Shown here: positions 56,060-64,000 of the stretch, piece by piece
How the letters are laid out: every line of letters begins with the position of its first letter
Position numbering within the stretch: the first letter of the stretch is position 1
Source: Desulfurivibrio sp044068625
GTDB lineage: Bacteria; Desulfobacterota; Desulfobulbia; Desulfobulbales; Desulfurivibrionaceae
Assembly: GCF_044068625.1 (NCBI RefSeq)
Contig: NZ_JBIPKH010000011.1
Location: 30,734-94,733, forward strand
Length of the DNA stretch: 64,000 nucleotides
Direction: 5' to 3'
Program-made: the position numbers and the translations under genes
Notes under the pieces: model-generated
Told to the model about the DNA's origin: nothing
The model's database searches: none
The model's input: only the letters and a program-made list of their open reading frames with translations

Positions 56060-56743
56060 ATGCCTGCCGTGGAAAGAATTGAGCCCCGCCTGGACTGGGA
56101 GCAGATCGATACCGTGCTCCTGGACATGGATGGGACCCTGCTGGACCGCCACTTTGACGACTACTTCTGGCACTCCTATCTGCCGGAAAATTACGCCCTG
56201 GTCCACGACCTGGAGGTCGAGGAGGCCCGCCACCGCTTGCGCCTCGAATATGACCGCCGGGAGGGGACCCTGGCCTGGACCAACCTCGACTACTGGTCGG
56301 GGGTGCTGGGCCTGGATATCCCCGAGCTGAAGCGCCGGGTGGATGTCCTGGTGGCGGTTCACCCCCATGTGCATGAATTTATGAAGTTTTGCCGGGAACG
56401 AAAAAAGCACCTCTGCCTGGTAACCAACGCCCATCACAAAACCCTGCAAATCAAAATGGCCAAGGCGTCATTGCTTCCCTACTGCGATCAAGTGATCTGC
56501 GCCGAGGAGATCGGGTTGGCCAAGGAGGAAGCCGCTTTCTGGCCCCTGCTGCAAAAACGGCTGGGTTATGACAACCGGCGGACCATGCTGGCCGATGACA
56601 CCGAGCGGGTGCTGGACGCGGCCCAACGCGGGGGGCTGGCTCACCTGATCCATGTGGCCCGGGCCAGCAGTCGAACCACGGCATCATTTTCCCGCAACTA
56701 CCCTTCGATTATCTACTTCAACGAATTGTTGCCGCCGGAGTGA
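56060..56743 (+). CDS. HAD-family GMP/IMP nucleotidase-like (YrfG)
   Basis: 227 residues. HAD motif I VLLDMDGTLLDRHFDDYFW, motif II LVTNAHHKT, Lys motif and motif IV MLADDTERVLDAAQRGG. The DDYFWHSYLPENYA segment after motif I matches the YrfG/GMP-IMP nucleotidase group. AGGAGAT precedes the ATG. Last gene of the parA-parB-pyrK-pyrD run, 42 nt after pyrD. Confidence 0.87.
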   Translation: MPAVERIEPRLDWEQIDTVLLDMDGTLLDRHFDDYFWHSYLPENYALVHDLEVEEARHRLRLEYDRREGTLAWTNLDYWSGVLGLDIPELKRRVDVLVAVHPHVHEFMKFCRERKKHLCLVTNAHHKTLQIKMAKASLLPYCDQVICAEEIGLAKEEAAFWPLLQKRLGYDNRRTMLADDTERVLDAAQRGGLAHLIHVARASSRTTASFSRNYPSIIYFNELLPPE

Positions 56744-56751
56744 GAAGAGAC

Positions 56752-57678
56752 TTAGAAGGTCATCCTGATGTGGCTGCCGATCTGATAAAGGGAGGCGGGT
56801 GGGGCGCTGGAAGAGAGGGGGACGGCATCGGTGCCGGCGTTCTGGGAAGCGGCGGCAACGACGCTGTCTTCGATGCTGACATAGCCCAAATGGGCCTCGT
56901 AGACCAGATTGTCCAGCAAGCGATAGGTGGCGGCTAAATCAACCCCCCAACGCCGGCTTTGTTCCGCAGGGCGCAGGTTACCTTCATCGCCGAACCGGGT
57001 ACTGGTCTTCGCCAGGCCCAGGGTCCCGCGAATGTTCAACTGCTGGGAAAGATTATAGCCCAGGTAGAGAAAAACCGCATGGCCATCATGGCTGCGTTCG
57101 CCCAAACTGCCGTCATAGCCGCCCATGGGGGTGAAAATATAGATGGGGTAGGGTGCGACGCCAGGCTCGGGGTCGTGTTGGGCCAGGCTGCTGCGATAGG
57201 CGTAAAGCATCCCGGCGCTTAAGTCTTCATGCCGCCCACCCGCCTCCAGGCTCAAATTCAGTTTTTCGCCGGAGCGCTGGGGAGTCAGGGAATAGCTGTC
57301 GCTGGTGTTGGTAAAACGGCTCACATCAAGCCGCGTCGCCCCGTAGTAGGAGCCGTAGCCCAAGTCGGCGATGCCGGTGGTGGATTGCCGTACCGGCAGC
57401 TGGGCCAGGTAGGAGGTGCTGGATTCCTGGTCACCGATAGTCAGATGGGGTGATTTGAGTTCAGTTGTAAAAAACCCCAAATGAAATCTAGTAGTTGAAG
57501 CGGGAGAACTGCTCATGGTTTCGGATTCTCCACCCAACCCCGGAAGCAAGCGGCTGAGCAGAGGGGTGTAAAATCGGCCACCGGGCTCTGGGCCATCGTC
57601 AGCCGCCAGGGAATGGCCAGGCGAAGTCACCAGGGCGGCACATAAACCGGCCGCTATCCATAATGATCTTGATTTCAT
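56752..57678 (-). CDS. Outer-membrane beta-barrel protein (unknown)
   Basis: From the ATG at 57678 the product begins MKSRSLWIAAGLCAALVTSPGHSLAADDG, a signal peptide cut after LAA. The mature part, about 280 residues, has alternating hydrophobic strands (FLYLGYNLSQQLNIRGTLGLAKTS; WGVDLAATYRLLDNLVYEAHLGYVSIE) and ends in Phe (SHIRMTF), the usual C-terminal BAM signal. No specific family recognised; a small porin-like barrel. Confidence 0.75.
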   Translation of the reverse strand: MKSRSLWIAAGLCAALVTSPGHSLAADDGPEPGGRFYTPLLSRLLPGLGGESETMSSSPASTTRFHLGFFTTELKSPHLTIGDQESSTSYLAQLPVRQSTTGIADLGYGSYYGATRLDVSRFTNTSDSYSLTPQRSGEKLNLSLEAGGRHEDLSAGMLYAYRSSLAQHDPEPGVAPYPIYIFTPMGGYDGSLGERSHDGHAVFLYLGYNLSQQLNIRGTLGLAKTSTRFGDEGNLRPAEQSRRWGVDLAATYRLLDNLVYEAHLGYVSIEDSVVAAASQNAGTDAVPLSSSAPPASLYQIGSHIRMTF

Positions 57679-57820
57679 GGGCTTAGTGGGTCGCTCGCTG
57701 TAGCGAACCGCTTTTGCCTCCCGGTTGAAGTTTATAGCATAATACCACATCGCATTCTAATCCTGTCAGTGGTCATGGTCAAGCAAGATTTGCGGGGCTG
57801 ATGGGTTGGTCATCCGCCGG

Positions 57821-57937
57821 TTAGTTGTAGAGAGCCAGCAGAAAGAGCACGGCCACCACAGCAATAAAAAAATAGCCTACTTTGCTGCAGACCGTGGGGT
57901 CTTCCGGTTCGTGATGGTGATGGGTTTGGTCAGCCAT
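57821..57937 (-). CDS. Small His-rich single-pass membrane protein
   Basis: 38 residues from ATG 57937 (GGAGGAG upstream): MADQTHHHHEPEDPTVCSK followed by a hydrophobic helix GYFFIAVVAVLFLLALYN. Four histidines and one Cys precede the membrane segment. Downstream of mtnA by 22 nt, likely in its operon. Function unknown; possible metal or cofactor binding at the membrane face. Confidence 0.7.
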   Translation of the reverse strand: MADQTHHHHEPEDPTVCSKVGYFFIAVVAVLFLLALYN

Positions 57938-57959
57938 TTGCTCCTCCGCGGGGAAAAAT

Positions 57960-59072
57960 TTATCGGGGTTTATGCTCTGGGTAAAGTCTGAGGATGTCGG
58001 CCTCCTCGGCCCGCATGATTCCGCGATCACTGATTAAGCCGGTGATCAGGCGGGCAGGGGTGACATCAAAGCCATGGTTCAAGGTGGGGGTATTGGCCGG
58101 GCAGATCAGCACCCGGTCCTCCTGACCCCCATCGGTCAAACCATGCACATAGCGTAACTCATCGCCGGAGCGTTCTTCAATGGGAATCTGCCGCAAGCCG
58201 TCGCAAATTTGCCAGTCGAAGGTGGAGGAGGGCAGGGCGACGTAAAAGGGCACGTTATTATCATGGGCCGCCAGCGCCTTGAGATAGGTCCCGATCTTGT
58301 TGGCCACGTCGCCGCAGCGGGTGGTGCGATCGGTGCCGACAAGCACCAGATCCACCGCCCCCTGCTGCATCAGGTGGCCGCCGGAGTTGTCGCTGATCAG
58401 GGTGTGGGGCACCCCTTCACCGGCCAGCTCCCAAGCGGTAAGTCGCGCGCCCTGAAGCCAGGGACGGGTCTCATCCACCCAGACATGCACCGGAACGCCG
58501 GCCCGGTGGGCGGCGTAGATCGGGGCAGTGGCCGAACCGTAATCAACAAAGGCCAGCCAGCCGGCATTGCAATGGGTAAGGATATTTACCGGAGCCCCCC
58601 CTTTGCGGCGGCTAATCTCCCGCAACAGCTCCAGCCCGTGTTCGCCGATGCGACGACAGAACTCGGCATCCTCATCGGCGATGGTGCAGGCCAGGGAGAA
58701 GCTGGCCTGGCGCAGGGAGTGGACGGTGGCGTGACCCTCCAGGGCCTTGAGCTGGCGGCCCACCGCCCAGGCAAGGTTGCTGGCCGTGGGCCGGGTGGCG
58801 ATCAGGGTGGCCGCGGCCTGTCGGATAAAGGGCCAGGGGTCGGAGGCAGGGGCGGCCAGGGTGGCGCTGTAAATGCCGAAGGCGGCGGTGGCACCGATCA
58901 ACCCCGCTCCCCGCACATACATCTCCCCAATGGCCCGGGCGAAATCCGCCACCGTTCGCAGTTCGACCTCCACCAGGCGATGGGGCAGCCGCCGTTGATC
59001 GATTATTCGAATCACCCGAGGATCGGCGGAATCGGGCCAGATGGTGCGGTAGTCAACTCCATTAACCTTCAT
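57960..59072 (-). CDS. mtnA: S-methyl-5-thioribose-1-phosphate isomerase
   Basis: 370 residues of the eIF2B-like family. YVRGAGLIGATAAFGIYSA, NILTHCNAGWLAFVDYGSATAPIYAA (catalytic Cys), DLVLVGTDRTTRCGDVANKIGTYLKALAAHDNNVPFYVALPSSTFD (catalytic Asp). Converts MTR-1-P to MTRu-1-P in methionine salvage. Second gene after comF (7-nt gap). Confidence 0.92.
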   Translation of the reverse strand: MKVNGVDYRTIWPDSADPRVIRIIDQRRLPHRLVEVELRTVADFARAIGEMYVRGAGLIGATAAFGIYSATLAAPASDPWPFIRQAAATLIATRPTASNLAWAVGRQLKALEGHATVHSLRQASFSLACTIADEDAEFCRRIGEHGLELLREISRRKGGAPVNILTHCNAGWLAFVDYGSATAPIYAAHRAGVPVHVWVDETRPWLQGARLTAWELAGEGVPHTLISDNSGGHLMQQGAVDLVLVGTDRTTRCGDVANKIGTYLKALAAHDNNVPFYVALPSSTFDWQICDGLRQIPIEERSGDELRYVHGLTDGGQEDRVLICPANTPTLNHGFDVTPARLITGLISDRGIMRAEEADILRLYPEHKPR

Positions 59073-59079
59073 TTGTATC

Positions 59080-59868
59080 CTACTCCCTTACCCGGGCCAG
59101 GGTTAGAACTTCGATGGCGGCGGCCCCGGCCGCCGTCAGGACCTTGGCGCATTCATTGACGGTGCTGCCGGTGGTGAGCACGTCATCCACCAGCAGAATT
59201 CGCCGGTTTTTTACTTTTACCGGTTGGCGAAGAGTGAAGGCGCCCCGCAGGTTCAGGCGTCGTTGGCTCCCATCCATACCAGTCTGCGGTTCGGTCCAGC
59301 GTTGCCGGAGCAGAAGATCAGCCCGGATCTTGCTCTGGTCCCGGGGGAAGATGGCCCGGGCCAGGAGCAGGGCCTGGTTGAAGCCTCGTTGCCGCAGGCG
59401 CCGCCGGTGGAGGGGCACCGGCAGAATGTAGTCGCTTGCGGCCAGTTGAGCAACGGCGGGAGCATGGTGGGCCAGGGTGGCAAAGGTGGCCATTCCGGCC
59501 AGTTCACCGCCATATTTCCAGGCCTGAATCGCCCTGGCCATGGGCGGGTCGTAAAAAACCGCCGCCCTGGCCCTTTGGAAGCGGGGGGGCTTACGCAGAC
59601 AGGCCCCGCAGTGATGATCAGGTCCAGACCCACCGGGCAGGGGCAGCCCGCACCGGGAACAAAGCGGTGAAGCAAGAAGATAGATCTGCCCCAAGCAGTC
59701 GGCACAGAACAGGGGCGGCAGCGAGTGGGGAAGGGGGACCTGACATCCCAGGCAGCGCGGCGGGTAGAGGAGATCGAGGCCGGCCCGGGCCCAGGCGGCC
59801 GGACCCCGCCGGGCCACTTCACCCCTGGCGCTTAAGGTGGGCAGCTGGCTCAAGGGGGCGGTGGTCAT
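59080..59868 (-). CDS. comF: ComF family phosphoribosyltransferase-like protein
   Basis: 262 residues. N-terminal zinc ribbon (CLGCQVPLPHSLPPLFCADCLG, CSRCGLPLPGG...CGACLRKPP), then a PRTase domain with QRGFNQALLLARA and the PRPP loop RRILLVDDVLTTGSTVNEC. ComF helps DNA uptake in naturally competent bacteria; its enzymatic role is unknown. Downstream of yqeY, upstream of mtnA. Confidence 0.92.
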   Translation of the reverse strand: MTTAPLSQLPTLSARGEVARRGPAAWARAGLDLLYPPRCLGCQVPLPHSLPPLFCADCLGQIYLLASPLCSRCGLPLPGGSGPDHHCGACLRKPPRFQRARAAVFYDPPMARAIQAWKYGGELAGMATFATLAHHAPAVAQLAASDYILPVPLHRRRLRQRGFNQALLLARAIFPRDQSKIRADLLLRQRWTEPQTGMDGSQRRLNLRGAFTLRQPVKVKNRRILLVDDVLTTGSTVNECAKVLTAAGAAAIEVLTLARVRE

Positions 59869-59888
59869 CGCTCAAAAAAACAAGAGCA

Positions 59889-60383
59889 TTACCGGGCCAG
59901 GGAGGCCAGCACCTTTTTCACCAGGTTACCGTCGGCCTTCTTGCCGAAATGTTTCATGATCGGACCCATGGCCTGCATTGGGGTCTTGAAGCTGGCCAAA
60001 TCGATGTTATCGCGGACCCAGGCCCTGATCTCCTCTTCATTGGCCGGTTGGGGCAGGTAGGTATGGAGAATCTCCAGGTAGGGGGAACTCTCTTTCTTCT
60101 GCAATTCCAGAGTGGTCTTTTCAGATTTCACCAGCCCGGCGATCACCCCCAGAATGTCATCATTGCTGATTTCATCATCCTTCTTGAGCCGGGTGCTCTT
60201 TTTGCCAGACTCCAGGGTAATGGGCACCGTCAACTTGGGAAACTCACTGATGATTTGGCGAATGGTGCTTTTGCGGTCCTCATCCTTACCGCGAACCGCC
60301 TGCTTAAGGTCCTCTTTCAGTTTGCTGAGCAGGGAACCCCCCAGCTCTTCACTCCAGCCATAAGAGGAATCGTTATTCTCCAT
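59889..60383 (-). CDS. yqeY: GatB/YqeY domain protein
   Basis: 164 residues; SLLSKLKEDLKQAVRGKDEDRKSTIRQIISEF, then DDEISNDDILGVIAGLVKSEKTTLELQ and the tail TPMQAMGPIMKHFGKKADGNLVKKVLASLAR, typical of YqeY, which resembles the tRNA-binding end of GatB. It may bind tRNA; specific role unknown. First of yqeY-comF-mtnA. Confidence 0.9.
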   Translation of the reverse strand: MENNDSSYGWSEELGGSLLSKLKEDLKQAVRGKDEDRKSTIRQIISEFPKLTVPITLESGKKSTRLKKDDEISNDDILGVIAGLVKSEKTTLELQKKESSPYLEILHTYLPQPANEEEIRAWVRDNIDLASFKTPMQAMGPIMKHFGKKADGNLVKKVLASLAR

Positions 60384-60520
60384 TTTGCTGCTCCCCGGTT
60401 AAGATCTCGACGGCGGTTGGCGGTTTAATTGTTTGCTGTCAAATCGTGTAATTGACCGTAAAAAGCCTAAATCGTCAAGGCAAAGTCGAAACCGTTTGCG
60501 GACGCTCCAGCTTTGGACAT

Positions 60521-60551
60521 AAAAAAAGGCCCACGAAACAGATCGTGGACC
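60521..60551 (-). terminator. Terminator of tRNA-Asn
   Basis: On minus GGTCCACGA-TCTGTT-TCGTGGGCC followed by seven T. Confidence 0.88.
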
Positions 60552-60565
60552 TTTTGCTGTCAGTT

Positions 60566-60641
60566 TGGCTCCCGGGGAGGGACTCGAACCCCCGACAGGG
60601 TGGTTAACAGCCACCTGCTCTACCAACTGAGCTACCCGGGA
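60566..60641 (-). tRNA. tRNA-Asn (anticodon GUU)
   Basis: Minus strand starts TCCCGGGTAGCTCAGTTGG and ends CCCGGGA-G-CCA. Anticodon loop CTGTTAA between GGTGG and CCACC; T loop GGTTCGAGTCC. 76 nt with encoded CCA. Confidence 0.95.
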
Positions 60642-60656
60642 ATGGAAGACGGCGGC

Positions 60657-60685
60657 AATATAGCAAGGTCGGGCTTTGCCGTCAA
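60657..60685 (-). promoter_or_regulatory. Promoter of tRNA-Asn
   Basis: Minus strand TTGACG (60685-60680), 17-nt spacer, TATATT (60662-60657). Near-consensus sigma70 promoter, 16 nt before the tRNA. Confidence 0.75.
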
Positions 60686-60728
60686 CCCTATTGTCGCCGA
60701 TACTCTGTTTTCTGCCGGGGGCCCGCGG

Positions 60729-62150
60729 TTAGAGGAGAGTGCGGACCGCGGTGGCGGCCAGATCCAGGGCCTGGCCGGGCATGACGCCCAGGGCGATAAT
60801 TACCAGGATCAGGGCGATACCCAGAACCTTGGTGGAACCATCGAGCTGGATGGCGGCCGGGCTTTCCGGTTCGGTGGTGTAGGCCACCCGGACCACCGAA
60901 AGGTAGTAGTAGATGGCGATGGCGGTATTGAGGGCCGCCAGTATTACCAGCATCAGGTAGCCCTGGCTCAGAGCGTTGGTCAGCAGCATGAACTTGCCCA
61001 TGAAGCCGACAAAGGGCGGAATGCCGGCCAGGGCAAACATGCCCACCGCCAGGACCAGGGCCAGCAGCGGGGCCCGCTGATGGAGGCCGCTGAGATCATC
61101 TATCCTTACGTTCTCGCCCTGCCTGGAGACATTACAGATCACCAGGAAGCAGGCCAGACTCATCACCACGTAACCGGTGGCATAGTAGAGGGCGGCGGCG
61201 TAACCGGCCTCGCCGAAGGTGAGCACGCCCACCAGGATGAAACCGGCGTGGGCGATGCCGGAAAAGCCCAGCATCCGCTTGATATCCTTCTGCACCAGGG
61301 CCGAGAGATTGCCGTAGAACATGGAGAGCAGGGCCAGGACGGTGAGCAGGCTGACCAGAGTGCTGTTGCCGGGCGCCGCCAGGGTGGAGATTTTGACCAG
61401 CATGGCCGCCGCCGCGATTTTGGGCAGTGAGGCGATGAAGGTGGTGGTTTCGTTGGAGGCTCCCTGGTAGACGTCCGGAACCCAGAAGTGGAAGGGGAAG
61501 ATGGCCAGTTTATAGAAAAATCCGGCCATCACCATCACCACCCCCACCATCACCGCCGGGTTGTCCAGCATTGCCACCAGGGCGGGCAGCATCACGTTGA
61601 AATGGGTGCTGCCGCTCATGGCAAAGAGGTAGCTCATCCCGAACAGCATTACGCCGCTGGCCACCACCCCGAAAATTACGTATTTCACCGCCGCTTCCAT
61701 CTGAATCCGCAACCCCTGGCGGTCATCCCGCATCGGCACCAGCAGGTAGAGGCAGAAGGAGGAGAGCTCCAGGGCCATGAACATGGTCAGCAGTTCGGCG
61801 CTGCTGATCAGCATCATCAGGCCGGTGGTGGAGCCCAGCAGGAAGAGGTAATACTCGGGCCGAATCGAATCCTCAATATCCTTGGGGTCCCGGCCGATGA
61901 TCAGGACGGCGCACAGGCCCAGGGCCAAAATCAGCTTGATGAGTTGCGAGAAGAGATCGACCTGGTAGGCGGCAAAAAAGATGGTTCCCTCCCGGCCCAG
62001 GGAAAAAACGCTAAGCAGCACCGTGCCAAAGGCGAAAATCAGGGCGGCGGTCCGGGCTTGTCGTCCATGGGCCCCGGCCACGCTCAGGTGGAAGAGCACC
62101 AGAATGCCCAGCAGCATAAAAAGTTCAGGTAAAAAGAGAAGAACCTTCAT
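60729..62150 (-). CDS. nuoN: NADH-quinone oxidoreductase subunit N
   Basis: 473 residues, about 14 transmembrane helices, antiporter-like fold. Conserved lysine helices (MLFGMSYLFAMSG, MVMAGFFYKLAIFPFHFWVPDVYQGASNETTTFIASLPKIAA) place it as NuoN. A proton-pumping subunit of complex I. Last gene of the nuoL-M-N block, 27 nt after nuoM, followed by tRNA-Asn. Confidence 0.95.
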   Translation of the reverse strand: MKVLLFLPELFMLLGILVLFHLSVAGAHGRQARTAALIFAFGTVLLSVFSLGREGTIFFAAYQVDLFSQLIKLILALGLCAVLIIGRDPKDIEDSIRPEYYLFLLGSTTGLMMLISSAELLTMFMALELSSFCLYLLVPMRDDRQGLRIQMEAAVKYVIFGVVASGVMLFGMSYLFAMSGSTHFNVMLPALVAMLDNPAVMVGVVMVMAGFFYKLAIFPFHFWVPDVYQGASNETTTFIASLPKIAAAAMLVKISTLAAPGNSTLVSLLTVLALLSMFYGNLSALVQKDIKRMLGFSGIAHAGFILVGVLTFGEAGYAAALYYATGYVVMSLACFLVICNVSRQGENVRIDDLSGLHQRAPLLALVLAVGMFALAGIPPFVGFMGKFMLLTNALSQGYLMLVILAALNTAIAIYYYLSVVRVAYTTEPESPAAIQLDGSTKVLGIALILVIIALGVMPGQALDLAATAVRTLL

Positions 62151-62177
62151 TTATCGACCTATTCTCGCTTCATGGGG

Positions 62178-63701
62178 TTAAGGCAGCAGTAACTGGCCCA
62201 GGGTCATGCCGCCGTTGGCGGCCCCGACCTGCTCCAGCAGATGGGCAACACTGACCTGCATCACCTCCAGAAAGGGTGCGGGTGAGAGACCGATCCAGAA
62301 AACAAAGAGCAGCAGCGGCGCCAGGACCGCGATTTCGCGAACGTTGATATCCAAAAGGCCATGATGGCTGGGATTATCGGTGCCGCCCCAAATCACCCTT
62401 TGCAGCAGGCGGAACATATAGGCCGCCGCCAGCACCGCGCCGGGAATGGCAAAGGCGGCCAGCAAAATCGAGTGGTTAAAACCGCCCACCAGAATCATCA
62501 ATTCGCCGACAAAGCTGTTGGTGCCGGGAAAGGCCAGGGAGGAGAGGGAGAAGAAACCGAGAAAGACCACATAGAGCGGCATGAAGCGGCCCACCCCGGC
62601 GTTGAGGGCCAGCTCCCGACTATGGGTCCGCTCATAGAGCATTCCCACGCAGAAGAAGAGGGCGCCGGTGGTGATCCCATGGTTGATCATCTGCAGAATC
62701 GCCCCCTCGACCCCCTGAGTGTTGAGCACAAAGATCCCCAGGGTGACAAATCCCATGTGCCCGACACTGGAATAGGCGATCAGTTTTTTCATATCTTCCT
62801 GGGCCAGGGCGGTGAACCCCCCATAGAGAATGCCGATAATCGACAGCCACAGAATATAGGGCATAAAGATCAAGGTGGCCTCCGGGGTGATCGGCAGGCA
62901 GAAGCGCAGAAAACCGTAAGTTCCCATCTTGAGCAGCACCGAGGCCAGGATCACGCTGCCGGCGGTGGGCGCTTCGACGTGGGCGGCGGGCAGCCAGGTG
63001 TGGAAGGGGAACATGGGCACCTTGATGGCAAAAGCCAGGAAGAAGGCCAGGAAGACCCAGATCTGGAAGGTGGTGGAGAAACCCTGCTCCATCAGCATGG
63101 GGATGCTGAAGGTCTGGGGCTCGGAGGTGAGGAAGAGGGCGATGATCGCCACCAGCAGCATCACCGAGCCGGCCAGGGTGTAAAGGAAAAACTTGATCGA
63201 GGCGTACATCTTGCGCGGCCCGCCCCAAACCGCAATCAGCAGATACATGGGAATCAGCATCGCTTCCCAGAAGATATAGAAGAGCACGATGTCCAGGGCC
63301 ATGAAAACCCCCAGCATGGCGGTCTCCATCAGCAGCAGACAGAACATGAACTCCTTGACCCGCTTCTGGATGTAGCGCCAGGAACCCAGGACGCAGAGGG
63401 GCATGATCAGGGTGGTCATCAAAACCAGCAGCAGGCTGATCCCGTCCACCCCCAGGGTGTAGTTGATATTCCAGGCCGCAATCCAGGAATGATGCTCGCC
63501 GAACTGGTAGAGATGGGTGGAGCTGTCGAAGAGAAAAAAGAGCGGCAGAGAGATCAAGGCGGTGAGAACCGTAACGATCAGCGACCAGTTGCGGCAGGCA
63601 TTGTCTCCCGGCATCGCCAGTAACAGCAACGCACCGAGCAGCGGCAGAAAGACCAGGGCACTCAGATATGGAAACCCTTGATTTATAAGCAGAAAATCCA
63701 T
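62178..63701 (-). CDS. nuoM: NADH-quinone oxidoreductase subunit M
   Basis: 507 residues. NuoM signature GVDGISLLLVLMTTLIMPLCVL, MLGVFMALDIVLFYIFWEAMLIPMYLLIAVWGG (conserved Glu), FAIKVPMFPFHTWLPAAHVEAPTAGSVILASVLLKMGTYGFLRF (Lys and Pro-rich helix). Proton-channel subunit in the inner membrane. 16 nt after nuoL. Confidence 0.96.
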   Translation of the reverse strand: MDFLLINQGFPYLSALVFLPLLGALLLLAMPGDNACRNWSLIVTVLTALISLPLFFLFDSSTHLYQFGEHHSWIAAWNINYTLGVDGISLLLVLMTTLIMPLCVLGSWRYIQKRVKEFMFCLLLMETAMLGVFMALDIVLFYIFWEAMLIPMYLLIAVWGGPRKMYASIKFFLYTLAGSVMLLVAIIALFLTSEPQTFSIPMLMEQGFSTTFQIWVFLAFFLAFAIKVPMFPFHTWLPAAHVEAPTAGSVILASVLLKMGTYGFLRFCLPITPEATLIFMPYILWLSIIGILYGGFTALAQEDMKKLIAYSSVGHMGFVTLGIFVLNTQGVEGAILQMINHGITTGALFFCVGMLYERTHSRELALNAGVGRFMPLYVVFLGFFSLSSLAFPGTNSFVGELMILVGGFNHSILLAAFAIPGAVLAAAYMFRLLQRVIWGGTDNPSHHGLLDINVREIAVLAPLLLFVFWIGLSPAPFLEVMQVSVAHLLEQVGAANGGMTLGQLLLP

Positions 63702-63717
63702 AAGGCTAAAACCTCGG

Positions 63718-64000
63718 TCAGTTCGAGAAGAGGTAAAGGATCAGCAGCACTGCCACGATGGATACGGTGTAAAAAATATTGACCTGCAACCGGGCCGCCT
63801 GCAGATGCCGGACCTGATCGCCGACTCCCCGCACGCCCCGGGCGATGCCGTCAACCACCCCGTCGATGGCGTGCCAGTCAAACCACGACCAGAAACGGGA
63901 GATGGTCATCAAGGGATTGAGCCCCCAGGTGCTGTAAGCGTTATTAACCGCCGCATCGGCACCCTGGAGGGGTTTACGGGCCAGCCAGAGCAAGGCCCGG
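63718..64000 (-). CDS. nuoL: NADH-quinone oxidoreductase subunit L, C-terminal end (partial)
   Basis: The visible about 93 residues end in FWSWFDWHAIDGVVDGIARG...LQVNIFYTVSIVAVLLILYLFSN, the last transmembrane helix and tail of NuoL. The N-terminal majority lies beyond the window edge. Position before nuoM supports the call. Confidence 0.85.
   Translation of the reverse strand, partial: RALLWLARKPLQGADAAVNNAYSTWGLNPLMTISRFWSWFDWHAIDGVVDGIARGVRGVGDQVRHLQAARLQVNIFYTVSIVAVLLILYLFSN

Noticed and set aside
1..64000. CRISPR array, prophage or integrative element with att sites at the tRNA genes
   Set aside because: No regularly spaced repeats were seen, and the tRNA genes are flanked by ordinary genes, terminators and promoters without duplicated 3' ends.

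Overview
The window reads as a GC-rich chromosome segment from an anaerobic, sulfur-metabolising deltaproteobacterium (Desulfobacterota). Pointers are DsrC with its two C-terminal cysteines, a 2Fe superoxide reductase, rubrerythrin, an F420/rubredoxin-type flavodiiron protein, an RCKP rubredoxin-like mini-protein, a RACo-type corrinoid activator, CooT, a pentaheme cytochrome c and a selenocysteine tRNA. A member of the Desulfobulbales is my inference; no rRNA is present to confirm it.

Layout. 1-3630 (minus): aroK-aroC-glgA-gap, tightly spaced. 3795-9450: peroxiredoxin, LysM protein, SpmA-SpmB fusion, rdgB and a eukaryote-style HisH-HisF fusion. 9496-11992: a restriction-modification island with a Vsr endonuclease fused to a C5 methyltransferase, followed by a likely restriction enzyme. 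12000-15500: accessory redox region holding a 52-codon membrane peptide with an in-frame UGA (CPPU if read as selenocysteine), a Crp/Fnr regulator, a palindromic operator, an Isf-like flavoprotein, an AhpD-like protein, a DUF1638 protein broken into by a dispersed repeat, and a DUF4143 fragment. 15700-18597: rpsU, xerD-like recombinase, ABC-F. 18733-25105: a three-gene signalling operon (lipoprotein receptor, hybrid kinase, HD-GYP protein). 25289-37566: pentaheme cytochrome, DHH-CBS-nucleotidyltransferase, YitT, EF-G-like GTPase, AcuI-type reductase, and an oxygen-defence run perR-rbr-dfx-fprA. 37709-39827: glyQ, selC, a zinc-finger acidic protein, tRNA-Met, dsrC. 39991-48710: nadB, HAD, a nickel pair (cooT plus a His9 protein), hisS-aspS and two kinase-like genes. 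48711-50881 (minus): RACo and RCKP protein. 51067-56743: peptidase, parS-parA-parB, pyrK-pyrD, HAD nucleotidase. 56752-64000 (minus): outer-membrane protein, mtnA operon, comF, yqeY, tRNA-Asn, nuoL-M-N.

The most interesting lead is the segment around 12206-14476. A putative CxxU selenopeptide lies 3 nt before the start of a Cys-rich Crp/Fnr regulator, which in turn is followed by a perfect 16-bp palindrome and two thiol/flavin redox genes. The presence of selC in the same window makes the selenocysteine reading testable and plausible. No gene-free stretch exceeds about 240 bases; the larger gaps are described as promoters, terminators, repeats or operators.
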